A stretch of DNA of 35,131 bases from Bifidobacteriaceae bacterium (GTDB lineage: Bacteria > Actinomycetota > Actinomycetes > Actinomycetales > Bifidobacteriaceae): NCBI GenBank assembly GCA_022649925.1, contig JALCOX010000013.1, positions 1 through 35,131 on the forward strand. Direction: 5' to 3'. The notes below the pieces were generated by a model. That model did no database searches. It was not told the origin of the DNA and saw nothing but the letters and a program-made list of their open reading frames with translations. Shown piece after piece: positions 5,760 through 13,092 of this stretch. Each line of letters begins with the position of its first letter. Position 1 is the stretch's first letter. A program made the position numbers and the translations under genes.

Positions 5760-6685
5760 CGATAGAAGAGAACCAGAAAGGCTTTACTGGCGCGCAGCTG
5801 GCAGCATTGAGCCATGCGGGCGTGCAGAACGCAGGTCAGGGCGATCTAGAGGTGTTCTTCCACCAAGTGCAGCGCACTGGTCTAGATCCGTTTGCTCGCC
5901 AGATCTACATGATCCAACGCCAAGGCAAGCAAACAATTCAGGTGGGCATCGATGGTTTTCGTCTCATAGCACGTCGTGCGGCAGATCATAGTGGCGAAGC
6001 ATTCGGTGAGCCCGAAACCCTGTGGTGCGGCCCTGATGGAGTATGGAGTGACGTGTGGTTGGATCCCAAGCTACCTCCTGCAGCTGCGAAAGTAGTCGTG
6101 CAACGTGGGCAGGGAATATTCCCTGCAGTAGCCCTCTATTCCGAATACGTGGGCAGGAAGCGCGATGGGCATGTGAACTCAATGTGGGCGAGTAAGCCCG
6201 CCATCATGCTCGCCAAATGCGCCGAAGCGCTCGCCCTGAGAAAAGCCTTCCCGCAGGATCTCTCGGGCCTCTACACCAGCGACGAGATGGATCAAGCCGA
6301 CAACCACGCACCAGCCCGACAGGCGACCGCACCGGCCACGCAAGCCAAATCCGCTCCGCACGCGCCCACCAAGCAACAGCTCGTACAGGTCGCACGCCTC
6401 ATGCAGCAGGGCGGCGTCGACACCCCGGAAAAGGCGGAGGCCGCGTTCATGGCGCTCACCGGCAAGGCAATCCACTCCACCTCGCAACTCGACATCGCCG
6501 ACGTGGAGGCCCTACTCTCCGCACCGCAGAAGGTCGTCGATGACACGAAGGCGGCCCTGGCAAAGGTAGAAGCAAAAGCTACGCAAGCGGAAGAGCCCGC
6601 ACCTGCTGAGGAGCCACCCATCGAGACGACTGTCGAACCGGATGAGGGATTCGCAGCGGAGGAAACCCCGGAGGTCGTGAGTTGA
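5744..6685 (+). CDS. bet: Bet/RecT-family single-strand annealing protein
   Basis: This 313-residue protein carries the family signature around TGLDPFARQIYMIQR and the following QVGIDGFRLIARR (about residues 45-80), with a conserved region through SMWASKPAIMLAKCAEALALRKAFP. From about residue 190 it turns into an Ala/Pro/Gln-rich linker and an acidic C-terminal tail. It anneals complementary strands during phage recombination. ATG at 5744 has GAGGTGG upstream and starts inside the end of the exonuclease gene. The acidic tail may contact SSB or other replication proteins, which is inference. Confidence 0.93.
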   Translation: MGSELTIEENQKGFTGAQLAALSHAGVQNAGQGDLEVFFHQVQRTGLDPFARQIYMIQRQGKQTIQVGIDGFRLIARRAADHSGEAFGEPETLWCGPDGVWSDVWLDPKLPPAAAKVVVQRGQGIFPAVALYSEYVGRKRDGHVNSMWASKPAIMLAKCAEALALRKAFPQDLSGLYTSDEMDQADNHAPARQATAPATQAKSAPHAPTKQQLVQVARLMQQGGVDTPEKAEAAFMALTGKAIHSTSQLDIADVEALLSAPQKVVDDTKAALAKVEAKATQAEEPAPAEEPPIETTVEPDEGFAAEETPEVVS

Positions 6686-6879
6686 TCGACCGCAGTTACA
6701 CGCGCTTCGCCAGACGGCGCAAGATACCCCAATGCCACTGCGATTATTGTCGCGACAATCTCAACCCCGGTCTACGCAAACCATGCCAGTACTGCGGCAA
6801 ACTCGATTGCCCGGCAGCACAAGAGCACTGGCAAAAATGCAGAACAGAATTCAGCAACCAAGAAAAGAGAACGAAATGA
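6682..6879 (+). CDS. Small Cys-rich zinc-binding-like protein
   Basis: This 65-residue basic protein starts at a TTG that overlaps the annealase stop (TTGA), with GGAGGT six bases before it. It contains two closely spaced Cys pairs (CHCDYC and CQYCGKLDC), suggesting a zinc ribbon or treble-clef microdomain. Function unknown; small zinc proteins next to recombination genes may bind DNA or proteins. Confidence 0.65.
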   Translation: MIDRSYTRFARRRKIPQCHCDYCRDNLNPGLRKPCQYCGKLDCPAAQEHWQKCRTEFSNQEKRTK

Positions 6880-7313
6880 CAGCACGCAAGAAGCCCATTG
6901 TCTGGGATCTAGTAAAACCCGACAAGGATCACGAGCCGCTTACAGTCGGCGATTATGTGAAAGTTCACAACAGATACAAGGACAGCTACGGCCTTGTCAC
7001 TGCAGTGGATATCGAGGCGAGCTCATGCCACATCGTCGTAACCGTACCGAAAGTCAGTCGGTATCGGGAAGAAGAAGCCTTCGATGAAATACATCTGCAT
7101 GGATACGACGAGGCGTGCCTTTTCAGAATCATCGACTCTGAACTCGTCGAGGAGTACTTCGACCACCTTGATTCCAAGGCACTAGGGGTTATCAAGAGCC
7201 TGAGAGAAGACATCGAGGAGGCTCAGGCTCGAATGGATGCGTTCAACGAGAGAGCTATTGAGATCGACAGGTTCCGAGAAAACCTACTCGAATCATTGAA
7301 AGAGAGTGAGTAA
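6876..7313 (+). CDS. Hypothetical protein with KOW-like start and coiled-coil end
   Basis: This 145-residue protein was started at ATG 6876, overlapping the previous stop by 4 bp. The N-terminal half (GDYVKVHNRYKDSYGLVTAVDIE) resembles a small SH3/KOW-like barrel. The C-terminal third (LREDIEEAQARMDAFNERAIEI) is a charged helix likely to form a coiled coil. It lies between the annealase and SSB, hinting at DNA metabolism. I cannot name a family. Confidence 0.7.
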   Translation: MTARKKPIVWDLVKPDKDHEPLTVGDYVKVHNRYKDSYGLVTAVDIEASSCHIVVTVPKVSRYREEEAFDEIHLHGYDEACLFRIIDSELVEEYFDHLDSKALGVIKSLREDIEEAQARMDAFNERAIEIDRFRENLLESLKESE

Positions 7314-7835
7314 ATGGCAGGCGAAACAGTCATTACCGTCATTGGCAACGTCACCGCTGACCCTGAGCTGCGTACTATCGCGTCGGGCGCTTCGGTCGTC
7401 AATTTCACCGTCGCTTCGACACCGCGCACGTACAACCGCCAGACCAGTCAGTGGGAGGACGGCGACGCCCTCTTCATGCGCTGTTCTGCGTGGCGTGACA
7501 TGGCCGATCATATTCAGGCAAGTGTCACCAAGGGCATGCGTGTGATTGTGCAGGGCCGTTTGAATCAGCGCTCCTATCAGACGCAGTCGGGTGAGAACCG
7601 GACTGTGGTGGAGCTGCAGGTGGATGAAATCGGCCCCTCACTGCGCTACGCAACCGCTGCGGTGACCAGAGTGCTGCGTCAGAATCAGGGATACGGGCAG
7701 CAGGGCGGTGGATACACGCAGCAGGCCGCCGAAGGCACTGGCTACACGGGCCAAACCGGCACCGGTTACGGCGCTGGTACGTATAGAGGCGCGGATCCGC
7801 TCGGCGCTCCCCCGATGGACGAGCCGCCGTTCTGA
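7314..7835 (+). CDS. ssb: Single-stranded DNA-binding protein
   Basis: This 173-residue SSB has an N-terminal OB fold (residues 1-110: [41 protein letters not shown]). A flexible Gly/Gln/Tyr-rich linker and the acidic tip MDEPPF follow, corresponding to the DDIPF-type tail that docks partner proteins. It covers single strands during phage replication and recombination. The ATG follows the previous stop directly, and its last base overlaps the RusA start. Confidence 0.96.
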   Translation: MAGETVITVIGNVTADPELRTIASGASVVNFTVASTPRTYNRQTSQWEDGDALFMRCSAWRDMADHIQASVTKGMRVIVQGRLNQRSYQTQSGENRTVVELQVDEIGPSLRYATAAVTRVLRQNQGYGQQGGGYTQQAAEGTGYTGQTGTGYGAGTYRGADPLGAPPMDEPPF

Positions 7836-8257
7836 TGACATCACAGGAACAGATAGAGACGCTCTACACGACGAGCATCGACATTGATATTCCCGCGGCC
7901 TTATGGCTGAGCGCCAACAGTCGGATGCACTGGCGAGCAAAGGCAGAGATCACCAAGCAACTGCGATGGCTGGGGCAGGTCAGTGCACGTGGAGCTGTCG
8001 GCGATCATGTCAGGTTCAAAGAATGCGAGGTAGTGGTGAGCGTGGCATATCCGCGCAGAGGCCGTGCCGATCCTCCCAACTCCTCGCCCACAGTGAAGGC
8101 TATCCTCGACGGTTTCACTGACGCAGGACTCTGGGCGGACAACGATTCGGAGCACATCGTGCTCACCTCATTCCAGCGAGAGCCCGAACCCACCGGAGTC
8201 AAAGGCCTCCACCGGCTCTACATCACCATTCAAGGTACAGCGGAAACCGAGTCGTGA
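7835..8257 (+). CDS. rusA: RusA-type Holliday-junction resolvase
   Basis: This 140-residue protein matches the RusA fold: an N-terminal LSANSRMHWRAKAEI strand-helix region, the signature RADPPNSSPTVKAILDGFTDAGLWADNDSEH with the acidic metal-binding residues, and a closing beta strand. It cuts Holliday junctions formed by the upstream recombination proteins, resolving branched phage DNA before packaging. The start overlaps the SSB stop by one base. Confidence 0.92.
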   Translation: MTSQEQIETLYTTSIDIDIPAALWLSANSRMHWRAKAEITKQLRWLGQVSARGAVGDHVRFKECEVVVSVAYPRRGRADPPNSSPTVKAILDGFTDAGLWADNDSEHIVLTSFQREPEPTGVKGLHRLYITIQGTAETES

Positions 8258-8286
8258 ACGTTTAAATCATGAAAAGGACAAGCGAA

Positions 8287-8910
8287 ATGATCGAATTACA
8301 GCATGTTTACGCGATGAGCGAGTTTTCGCAAGTGATCCACAGCAAGGAAGCACCACCCGCACTCCACAAAACAAAGTTCAGGGAATCGGACGAGTTCTTC
8401 TACGTGCTTCTTTTCCCTCCTGCAGAACGGGGCGCGCGGATCTGCAGCACGCACCTGACCCACACCGTGCGCAATCTCATGGAAGAGAAGAGGTTCACCT
8501 GCACTAATACAGCCCTCACACGACTGGCCGAACTTGAAAATCACATCACACCGCCTGCGAAGGCAGGCGATAAGCCTCTGAAAATCTATGCATTCTGGGT
8601 TGACAATCTTGACGATTCAGGTGTGGAAAGATTCGGAGCCGGCACGCACCGTGAAGCCAAGAAAATGGCTCTCTGGGAGTTCAAAGGTGACCTTGACAAC
8701 ACTACGTGGGAAATCATGAAAAGCCTGCGCGGCGGCATCGTCCGACGCCCAAACAGTCATGAACCCGTCACTACGCAGCATAGTGGCCAGCTCGATGACT
8801 CCGAGCTTGCCGAATCCGGCATCACGTGGAATGAGGATGAGCAAATGTACGACGTCGCTGAGAGTGCGCCAGCTACGCAAGCTGATTCAAAGGAGATGGT
8901 GTCTGAATGA
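8287..8910 (+). CDS. Hypothetical early protein (207 aa)
   Basis: This 207-residue acidic protein has no family I recognise. An N-terminal mixed region (to about 90) precedes a compact-looking middle (KIYAFWVDNLDDSGVERFGAGTHREAKKMALWEF, then a WEIMKSLRGG segment) and a disordered acidic tail. Start 8287 was chosen because AAGGA lies 8 bases upstream; an earlier ATG at 8269 has no ribosome-binding site. It follows RusA after a 29-bp gap and overlaps the next gene by 4 bp. Confidence 0.7.
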   Translation: MIELQHVYAMSEFSQVIHSKEAPPALHKTKFRESDEFFYVLLFPPAERGARICSTHLTHTVRNLMEEKRFTCTNTALTRLAELENHITPPAKAGDKPLKIYAFWVDNLDDSGVERFGAGTHREAKKMALWEFKGDLDNTTWEIMKSLRGGIVRRPNSHEPVTTQHSGQLDDSELAESGITWNEDEQMYDVAESAPATQADSKEMVSE

Positions 8911-9176
8911 GTGTGTACCGAGGACATTCCAAGCCTTTCCACGAGCATGAGATTGGTAGTTCTCCGATCAGTTTTAACGATGTGGCTCGATGTGAAATAT
9001 GCGGGCAGTGGTTTGTTGCCGACTGGTGGCAAATACCTGGTGAGTACGCGAGGTCCAGAGATTTTAACGGGCACATTGTGATTACTCCTCTTCTGAAATG
9101 GGTTAAAGCGCCAACATGGAAGGTTCTTATCTGGCATTTTTCTGCCTATATTTCGTTGCTATTAGGAGGCAGATGA
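8907..9176 (+). CDS. Small protein with one CxxC pair
   Basis: This 89-residue protein has a CEICGQWFVADWW segment typical of half a zinc ribbon, several aromatic residues and a hydrophobic C-terminus (ILIWHF-type) that could be membrane-associated. It overlaps the preceding gene by 4 bp. Function unknown. It begins a run of four small genes, three of which carry CxxC motifs. Confidence 0.6.
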   Translation: MSVYRGHSKPFHEHEIGSSPISFNDVARCEICGQWFVADWWQIPGEYARSRDFNGHIVITPLLKWVKAPTWKVLIWHFSAYISLLLGGR

Positions 9177-9371
9177 GTGATGAGTGAGGGATTGTTCGCG
9201 CGAGTCCGTCGATATATCAGCCGCCATCGACGACTCGACGATTTCGAGTATGTGGAACCAGTCTTTGGCTGGTTCGGATGGTGCGCGGAATGCGGCAAAC
9301 AGACCGATTTAAACGAGAACAACCAGTGTCGTGACTGCTGGGAGGACAAGAACGGAAACGAGTGGCTATGA
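9177..9371 (+). CDS. Zinc-ribbon microprotein
   Basis: This 64-residue protein has two CxxC pairs, CAEC and CRDC, 13 residues apart (WCAECGKQTDLNENNQCRDC), a textbook zinc ribbon, after a basic N-terminus. AGGAGG lies 7 bases before the GTG at 9177, with ATG 9180 as the next codon; either may be used. It directly follows the previous stop. A role in nucleic-acid binding or host modulation is possible but unproven. Confidence 0.65.
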   Translation: MMSEGLFARVRRYISRHRRLDDFEYVEPVFGWFGWCAECGKQTDLNENNQCRDCWEDKNGNEWL

Positions 9372-9637
9372 ACGACCAATGGAGGAAAATCCGCGAGGAA
9401 TTCGAGAACATTGTTGGTCACCGTGATCCCAACTACCGGCTGCTCGTAGCAGATTGGCATTGCCCCATGTGCGGTATGAAACTCAATTTGCGCTCAGCAC
9501 CATTGAAGAACGACGCGGGCATTGTATGGCGCGGCGAGTGCACGAACCGTTTGCACTACCACTCCCAATGGCATCGCACCCAACGCGGCGTTCTCATGGA
9601 GCTCATCGCCACATTCGAGACAGGAGGCACGAAATGA
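9368..9637 (+). CDS. Small protein with CPMC motif
   Basis: This 89-residue protein has a CPMC knuckle near residue 33 and a later Cys/His cluster (CTNRLHYHSQWH), so it may bind zinc through C2/CH ligands. The ATG overlaps the preceding stop by 4 bp, and the next gene overlaps its stop in turn. No family recognised. Confidence 0.6.
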   Translation: MNDQWRKIREEFENIVGHRDPNYRLLVADWHCPMCGMKLNLRSAPLKNDAGIVWRGECTNRLHYHSQWHRTQRGVLMELIATFETGGTK

Positions 9638-9801
9638 GGAAATCATTAGCAACTCGCATCGTTGATCTGATAGGCGACGAGGACGAGACCATGAGCCTGG
9701 AAGACCGGAACCTGCTCATCATACAGAGAACGGGTGCGCCACTCCCCCTCATCCAACGGATTCGCAAAAATACCACGATCAAGAAGGGACCGGATTTCTA
9801 A
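9634..9801 (+). CDS. Very small protein, unknown
   Basis: A 55-residue protein starting at ATG 9634 with AGGAGG 6 bases upstream. A helical N-terminus (SLATRIVDLIGDEDE) is followed by a basic C-terminus. It overlaps the previous gene by 4 bp and ends the early gene run; 72 bp without a gene follow before the replication initiator. Confidence 0.55.
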   Translation: MRKSLATRIVDLIGDEDETMSLEDRNLLIIQRTGAPLPLIQRIRKNTTIKKGPDF

Positions 9802-9873
9802 CCGTATAGTGCCGGACGGTAATCCACGCAAATCATGTTCTCATTAATTTGACACTTCAAGAAAGGAGTATGA

Positions 9874-10767
9874 ATGGCACGCACTGGTTACGCAAAGCTG
9901 AGCAACAGCTTTTATTTGAGCACCAAAGTGAAGAAGCTTAGACGACAACAGCCGACCGCTGTGATCGTGTACGTCATGGCGATCAGCTATTGCAGCGACA
10001 ATCTTACAGACGGTCGCCTATCAGGCGACGACCTGCTATATCAGCTCGACGCCACCGACGAGGACATCAATGAGCTATGCACAGTCGATCTCCTCGAACC
10101 AGATGGCAATGGCGGCTATCTCATTCACGATTATCTCGACTATCAATCCAGTAAGAACCAAGTGGAAGAGCAGACCGAGAAAGCCCGAGATCGCAAGAGA
10201 AAATGGCGCGAGTCACAACACAGTCACACAAATGTCACAACGGGACACAAACGTGACAAAGATGTCAGTCACACATGTGTCACACCCACGGAGACGTACA
10301 ACCAAGAACCAAGAACCAAGAACCAAATAACTATTCCCCCTACCCCCTCACGAGGGGGCACGGCGGAGGAAATTCAGTTCGACAGGTTCCTCAAGGCGTA
10401 TCCGAAGTTCGCAAACAGGGCGGCGAGCCTGAAAGCGTGGAACGAGGTCGTAACCCCCGGGCTCGTGGACGCGGACACGCTCATCGCCAGTGCCAAGGAA
10501 TTCGCACGCCAGTGGAAGCAATCCGGGAAAGAAGCACGATACGCTCCCGCACCGAAGGACTTCATCACGGGAGGCTGGGAGAAGTACAAGCCCACGCAGC
10601 ATGCCGCTCCCCTCAGCGAAGCGTTCATCAGCAACCTGCTCGGAAGACTCCCACCAGACGCCGGATTCACCGCCAGACGCGACATCATCCGACTCCACCA
10701 GCACGGCACACCACTACCCGACATCGAAAACCAGATCACCAGCCACTACGCACCACAGGAAGCTTGA
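9874..10767 (+). CDS. Phage replication initiator (replisome organizer)
   Basis: This 297-residue protein has the two-part layout of phage replisome organizers. The N-terminal winged-helix region (about 1-95; SNSFYLSTKVKKLRRQQPTA, then a TVDLLEP...GYLIHDYLDYQ segment) should bind the origin. A polar linker and a C-terminal helical region (about 165-290; FDRFLKAYPKFANRAASLKAW) follow, like the DnaB-loader-binding part of such proteins. AAGGAG sits six bases before the ATG. The linker is encoded by DNA carrying phased GTCACA repeats, the lambda-O-like case of an origin inside its initiator gene. No separate helicase loader is seen. Confidence 0.82.
   Translation: MARTGYAKLSNSFYLSTKVKKLRRQQPTAVIVYVMAISYCSDNLTDGRLSGDDLLYQLDATDEDINELCTVDLLEPDGNGGYLIHDYLDYQSSKNQVEEQTEKARDRKRKWRESQHSHTNVTTGHKRDKDVSHTCVTPTETYNQEPRTKNQITIPPTPSRGGTAEEIQFDRFLKAYPKFANRAASLKAWNEVVTPGLVDADTLIASAKEFARQWKQSGKEARYAPAPKDFITGGWEKYKPTQHAAPLSEAFISNLLGRLPPDAGFTARRDIIRLHQHGTPLPDIENQITSHYAPQEA
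10212..10284 (+). other. Putative phage replication origin (GTCACA iterons)
   Basis: Five GTCACA hexamers begin at 10212, 10223, 10234, 10268 and 10279. Intervals are 11, 11, 34 and 11 bp, so most lie on one helix face; a reversed-like GTGACA sits at 10253. An A-rich tract with three CCAAGAA/CCAAATA units (about 10301-10327) follows, a possible unwinding region. The location inside the initiator gene matches lambda-type origins. Confidence 0.6.
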
Positions 10768-10768
10768 A

Positions 10769-11605
10769 ATGACAGGAGACAACACAAGATTGAAGACAAG
10801 AACCAATGATGCTGAGCCTCACACGTTTGGTGTTGAAAACGCGCGTCACGAGGGTTGCTGCGTGTGCAACGAGTGGCCTCACGGTCGTCTCTGCCGCAGG
10901 CACAGACGTGCCCTCGCTGAGGATCTGACTTCACTGCGCACTGGCCTGTACGAGCTGCAGAGTGTGGCGCTGCGTGAAGAGCGTGTGAGTAGTGGCGGTG
11001 AGGGCCATGCTAATCCTGCGTTCGCCTCCACGCCGCTGGATCTTTCGGCGCAGGATCTTATCGATGAGGCGGAGGACGTGTTACAGCAGGTTGCGTCCGA
11101 TTGCGGCGTATGGGCTGGCGGACAATGGCAGCGGATCCTCCGCCGCCTACCTGCCCGCGTGAGCCGCGTACAGACGTTGCGCGACTATGAACGCATCGAA
11201 CGGATCTCAGGCAAGGTGCGTGATCGTGTGACACCGCCCGCAGAACGCATTGTGATCGGCCCCTGCCTCACCGCGAAATGCGATGCCATACTGAGCATCG
11301 CACGCGGTCAGAAGAGCGTCCAATGCCGCGTCTGCGGAAGCGTGCAAGCAGTCAGCGAAGTGTGGCAGGTGCATCGCGACGGGCTGCGCAAGCACGCCAC
11401 GCCGATGAAGCCGCGTACGCCGTCGCAAGCGGCCAAGTGGCTGACCAACGAGACACATGTGCCAGTGTCGCGGCAGGCCGTATTCATGCGTCTGAGCCGC
11501 GGCATGATGCCCAGCAGCACGTTCCTCGGCGATGGATTCTATGCGTTCGACCGAGGTGATTTGCTGGATCTTGCCGAAGCGATCCTGATTCACGGCGTGT
11601 CGTAA
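10769..11605 (+). CDS. Cys-rich protein with C-terminal HTH, possible late regulator
   Basis: This 278-residue protein combines an N-terminal Cys/His cluster (EGCCVCNEWPHGRLCRRH), a helical middle, a second zinc-ribbon-like unit (CLTAKC...CRVCGS, about residues 171-193) and a C-terminal HTH-like segment (PSQAAKWLTNETHVPVSRQAVFMRL, then a wing around GFYAFDRGDLLDL). ATG 10769 was chosen because AGGA precedes it and the initiator gene ends two bases earlier. As the last early gene before the packaging module it is well placed to act on the late promoter. That role is inferred. Confidence 0.65.
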   Translation: MTGDNTRLKTRTNDAEPHTFGVENARHEGCCVCNEWPHGRLCRRHRRALAEDLTSLRTGLYELQSVALREERVSSGGEGHANPAFASTPLDLSAQDLIDEAEDVLQQVASDCGVWAGGQWQRILRRLPARVSRVQTLRDYERIERISGKVRDRVTPPAERIVIGPCLTAKCDAILSIARGQKSVQCRVCGSVQAVSEVWQVHRDGLRKHATPMKPRTPSQAAKWLTNETHVPVSRQAVFMRLSRGMMPSSTFLGDGFYAFDRGDLLDLAEAILIHGVS

Positions 11606-11792
11606 TTTGCTTGTGCAGCTCGTTTACGAAAAATGGATATTGTTGGTTTTCATCGAGAGATGAGATCGACACGCCAAGCCCGGCCCTTGTCCCCGGGCTT
11701 TTCTCATGCCCGCATCAAACGCGAGCGCAAACCTTGGCCAGGCTTCATGCTCTCCAAGGTTTCTCATATTTGACTTCATCGAAGGATTTCTC
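11606..11792. other. Early/late intergenic region with two stem-loops
   Basis: No gene is seen in these 187 bp. It holds a terminator-like hairpin (11676-11704) and a perfect 9-bp inverted repeat AAACCTTGG (11729-11737) / CCAAGGTTT (11754-11762). TTCTCAT occurs three times (11701, 11761, 11788), the last overlapping the next start codon. A late promoter is expected here, but I cannot point to a convincing -35/-10 pair. Confidence 0.5.
11676..11704 (+). terminator. Intrinsic terminator, end of early operon
   Basis: AAGCCCGG (11676-11683) pairs with CCGGGCTT (11693-11700) around a 9-base loop, followed by TTCT. The T-run is short, so termination may be partial. Confidence 0.6.
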
Positions 11793-12146
11793 ATGGCAAC
11801 GAATCTCTTGAATCAGGCAACCCCACTCGCCATCATCGGTGCCGACGGTGCCGTGACATCACCCGGCACGGCAGCAGACACCGGCACGACCACTAACCTC
11901 CTCAATCAGGCCAAGCCCGTCGTTATCGTCGGCGCTGACGGAAAGATCCACACATTAGACGGTGGCACTAGTTCTTCCGCTCCCGCATACACTCTGCCCG
12001 CCGCGACAGCCTCCGCTCTCGGTGGCGTGAAGCAGTTGGTGGCCATCGCCGACCTTGCGGAGGACGCGGACGCTGCGACCATCGTCACTACAGTCAACAA
12101 CCTGCTCGCCGGCCTCCGGACAGCCGGTATTCTCGCCACCAAGTAA
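11793..12146 (+). CDS. Head-fibre-like protein
   Basis: This 117-residue protein has an internal duplication of about 20 residues (TNLLNQATPLAIIGADG, then TNLLNQAKPVVIVGADG). Its C-terminal half (YTLPAATASALGGVKQ, then IVTTVNNLLAGLRTAGIL) resembles the conserved part of phi29-type head-fibre proteins. Such fibres decorate capsids and may aid adsorption. ATG 11793 has GAAGGA upstream. It is the first late gene, before the small terminase, an unusual place for a capsid decoration. The family call is by pattern only. Confidence 0.6.
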   Translation: MATNLLNQATPLAIIGADGAVTSPGTAADTGTTTNLLNQAKPVVIVGADGKIHTLDGGTSSSAPAYTLPAATASALGGVKQLVAIADLAEDADAATIVTTVNNLLAGLRTAGILATK

Positions 12147-12211
12147 CCAGGTAAAGCAAGTCACCTCCCGCAGCCGAAACGGCATAGCGAAACGCACAGC
12201 CCGGAGGCAGC

Positions 12212-12682
12212 ATGAGTAAACCATTTAGCAAAGCAGAAGAACGCAAGCTCAAGAAACTCCATGGTGAGGGCAAGAGCTTGACCTTGATAGCCAAAACACT
12301 CAAGCGCAGCACCGAGACCATCAGCCGCCACGCTAAAGCCCAGGGTCTCAGCTTCGACCGCGAGCGCACTAAGAAAGCCACAGAAGCTCACGAGGCCGAC
12401 GCAGCACAGTTGCGATCTACTCTGAAGTTGCGGCTTCTTCACGAGGCTGGCTTGTTCCTCGATCAATTGCACCAGCCGTACACCGTGTACGCATTCGCCG
12501 GCGCGGACGGTTACTTCGACTCGCACGAGCTCGACAAGCCTCCCGCCGACCAGGCCCGTAACATCATGACAAGCGTCGGCATAGCGTTGCAACGGTCGCT
12601 GGATTTGGAGAAGGCGGACCAGAAGAGCAAGACCAGCACAACGGTCATCGACGAATTCCTGGCCCACCTCGGAGTGAAGTGA
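12212..12682 (+). CDS. terS: Terminase small subunit
   Basis: This 156-residue protein begins with a helix-turn-helix (FSKAEERKLKKLHGEGKSLTLIAKTL, with recognition helix RSTETISRHAKAQG) that would bind the packaging site, followed by helices for oligomer assembly. GGAGG precedes the ATG. It precedes the large terminase by 2.4 kb; an unusual accessory cassette separates them. Its stop abuts the end of an oppositely transcribed gene. Confidence 0.82.
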   Translation: MSKPFSKAEERKLKKLHGEGKSLTLIAKTLKRSTETISRHAKAQGLSFDRERTKKATEAHEADAAQLRSTLKLRLLHEAGLFLDQLHQPYTVYAFAGADGYFDSHELDKPPADQARNIMTSVGIALQRSLDLEKADQKSKTSTTVIDEFLAHLGVK

Positions 12683-13078
12683 TTACTTCGAATTCTTCTT
12701 GATTACATCAGATTGCTTGATGATGAATTGAAGCACTTCATGCTCAGCATTGGCCGTTGTGGCATCAGTCGCATCTGACGTCGGGCGCGTGTAACCCTCT
12801 GTCACAAGGGTTGAGGCCAGCGCATTAATCACAGGTAGCATTTTAGTTTTCTCAGCCGAATCCCCTGCGAGACTGTATGACTGGTAAGCAGCGTAAAGAT
12901 CACCGGCCCGCGATATCAGCCACTCCGCGTGCTGGATTCTCGCGTTCTTTTTAGACCTTCGATTCGCTGCGAGCCCCACAAAGAGAGCGACAAGGGCGGC
13001 GATAAATGTCGCTATCGCAACCGCAACGTTTGCTACGATCGCCCACTCATTCGCATTTAATCCATCTAAGAGGTTCAT
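12683..13078 (-). CDS. Single-pass membrane protein on the antisense strand (moron)
   Basis: This 131-residue protein has one strong N-terminal transmembrane helix (about residues 13-38, AIVANVAVAIATFIAALVALFVGLAA), a basic stop-transfer (NRRSKKNARI) and a soluble helical C-terminus ending KKNSK. It is the only minus-strand gene in the packaging and head region. It fits exactly between the small-terminase stop and the next start. A TAAAAT hexamer ends 8 bases before its ATG, so it may be transcribed leaderless in the lysogen. A role in lysogenic conversion or exclusion is inferred. Confidence 0.72.
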   Translation of the reverse strand: MNLLDGLNANEWAIVANVAVAIATFIAALVALFVGLAANRRSKKNARIQHAEWLISRAGDLYAAYQSYSLAGDSAEKTKMLPVINALASTLVTEGYTRPTSDATDATTANAEHEVLQFIIKQSDVIKKNSK

Positions 13079-13092
13079 GTGAGGTGATTTTA

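Noticed and set aside
10298-10327. CRISPR-like short repeats (CCAAGAA units)
   Set aside because: The units are 8-9 bp in direct tandem with no spacers; they fit an A-rich tract next to the proposed origin.
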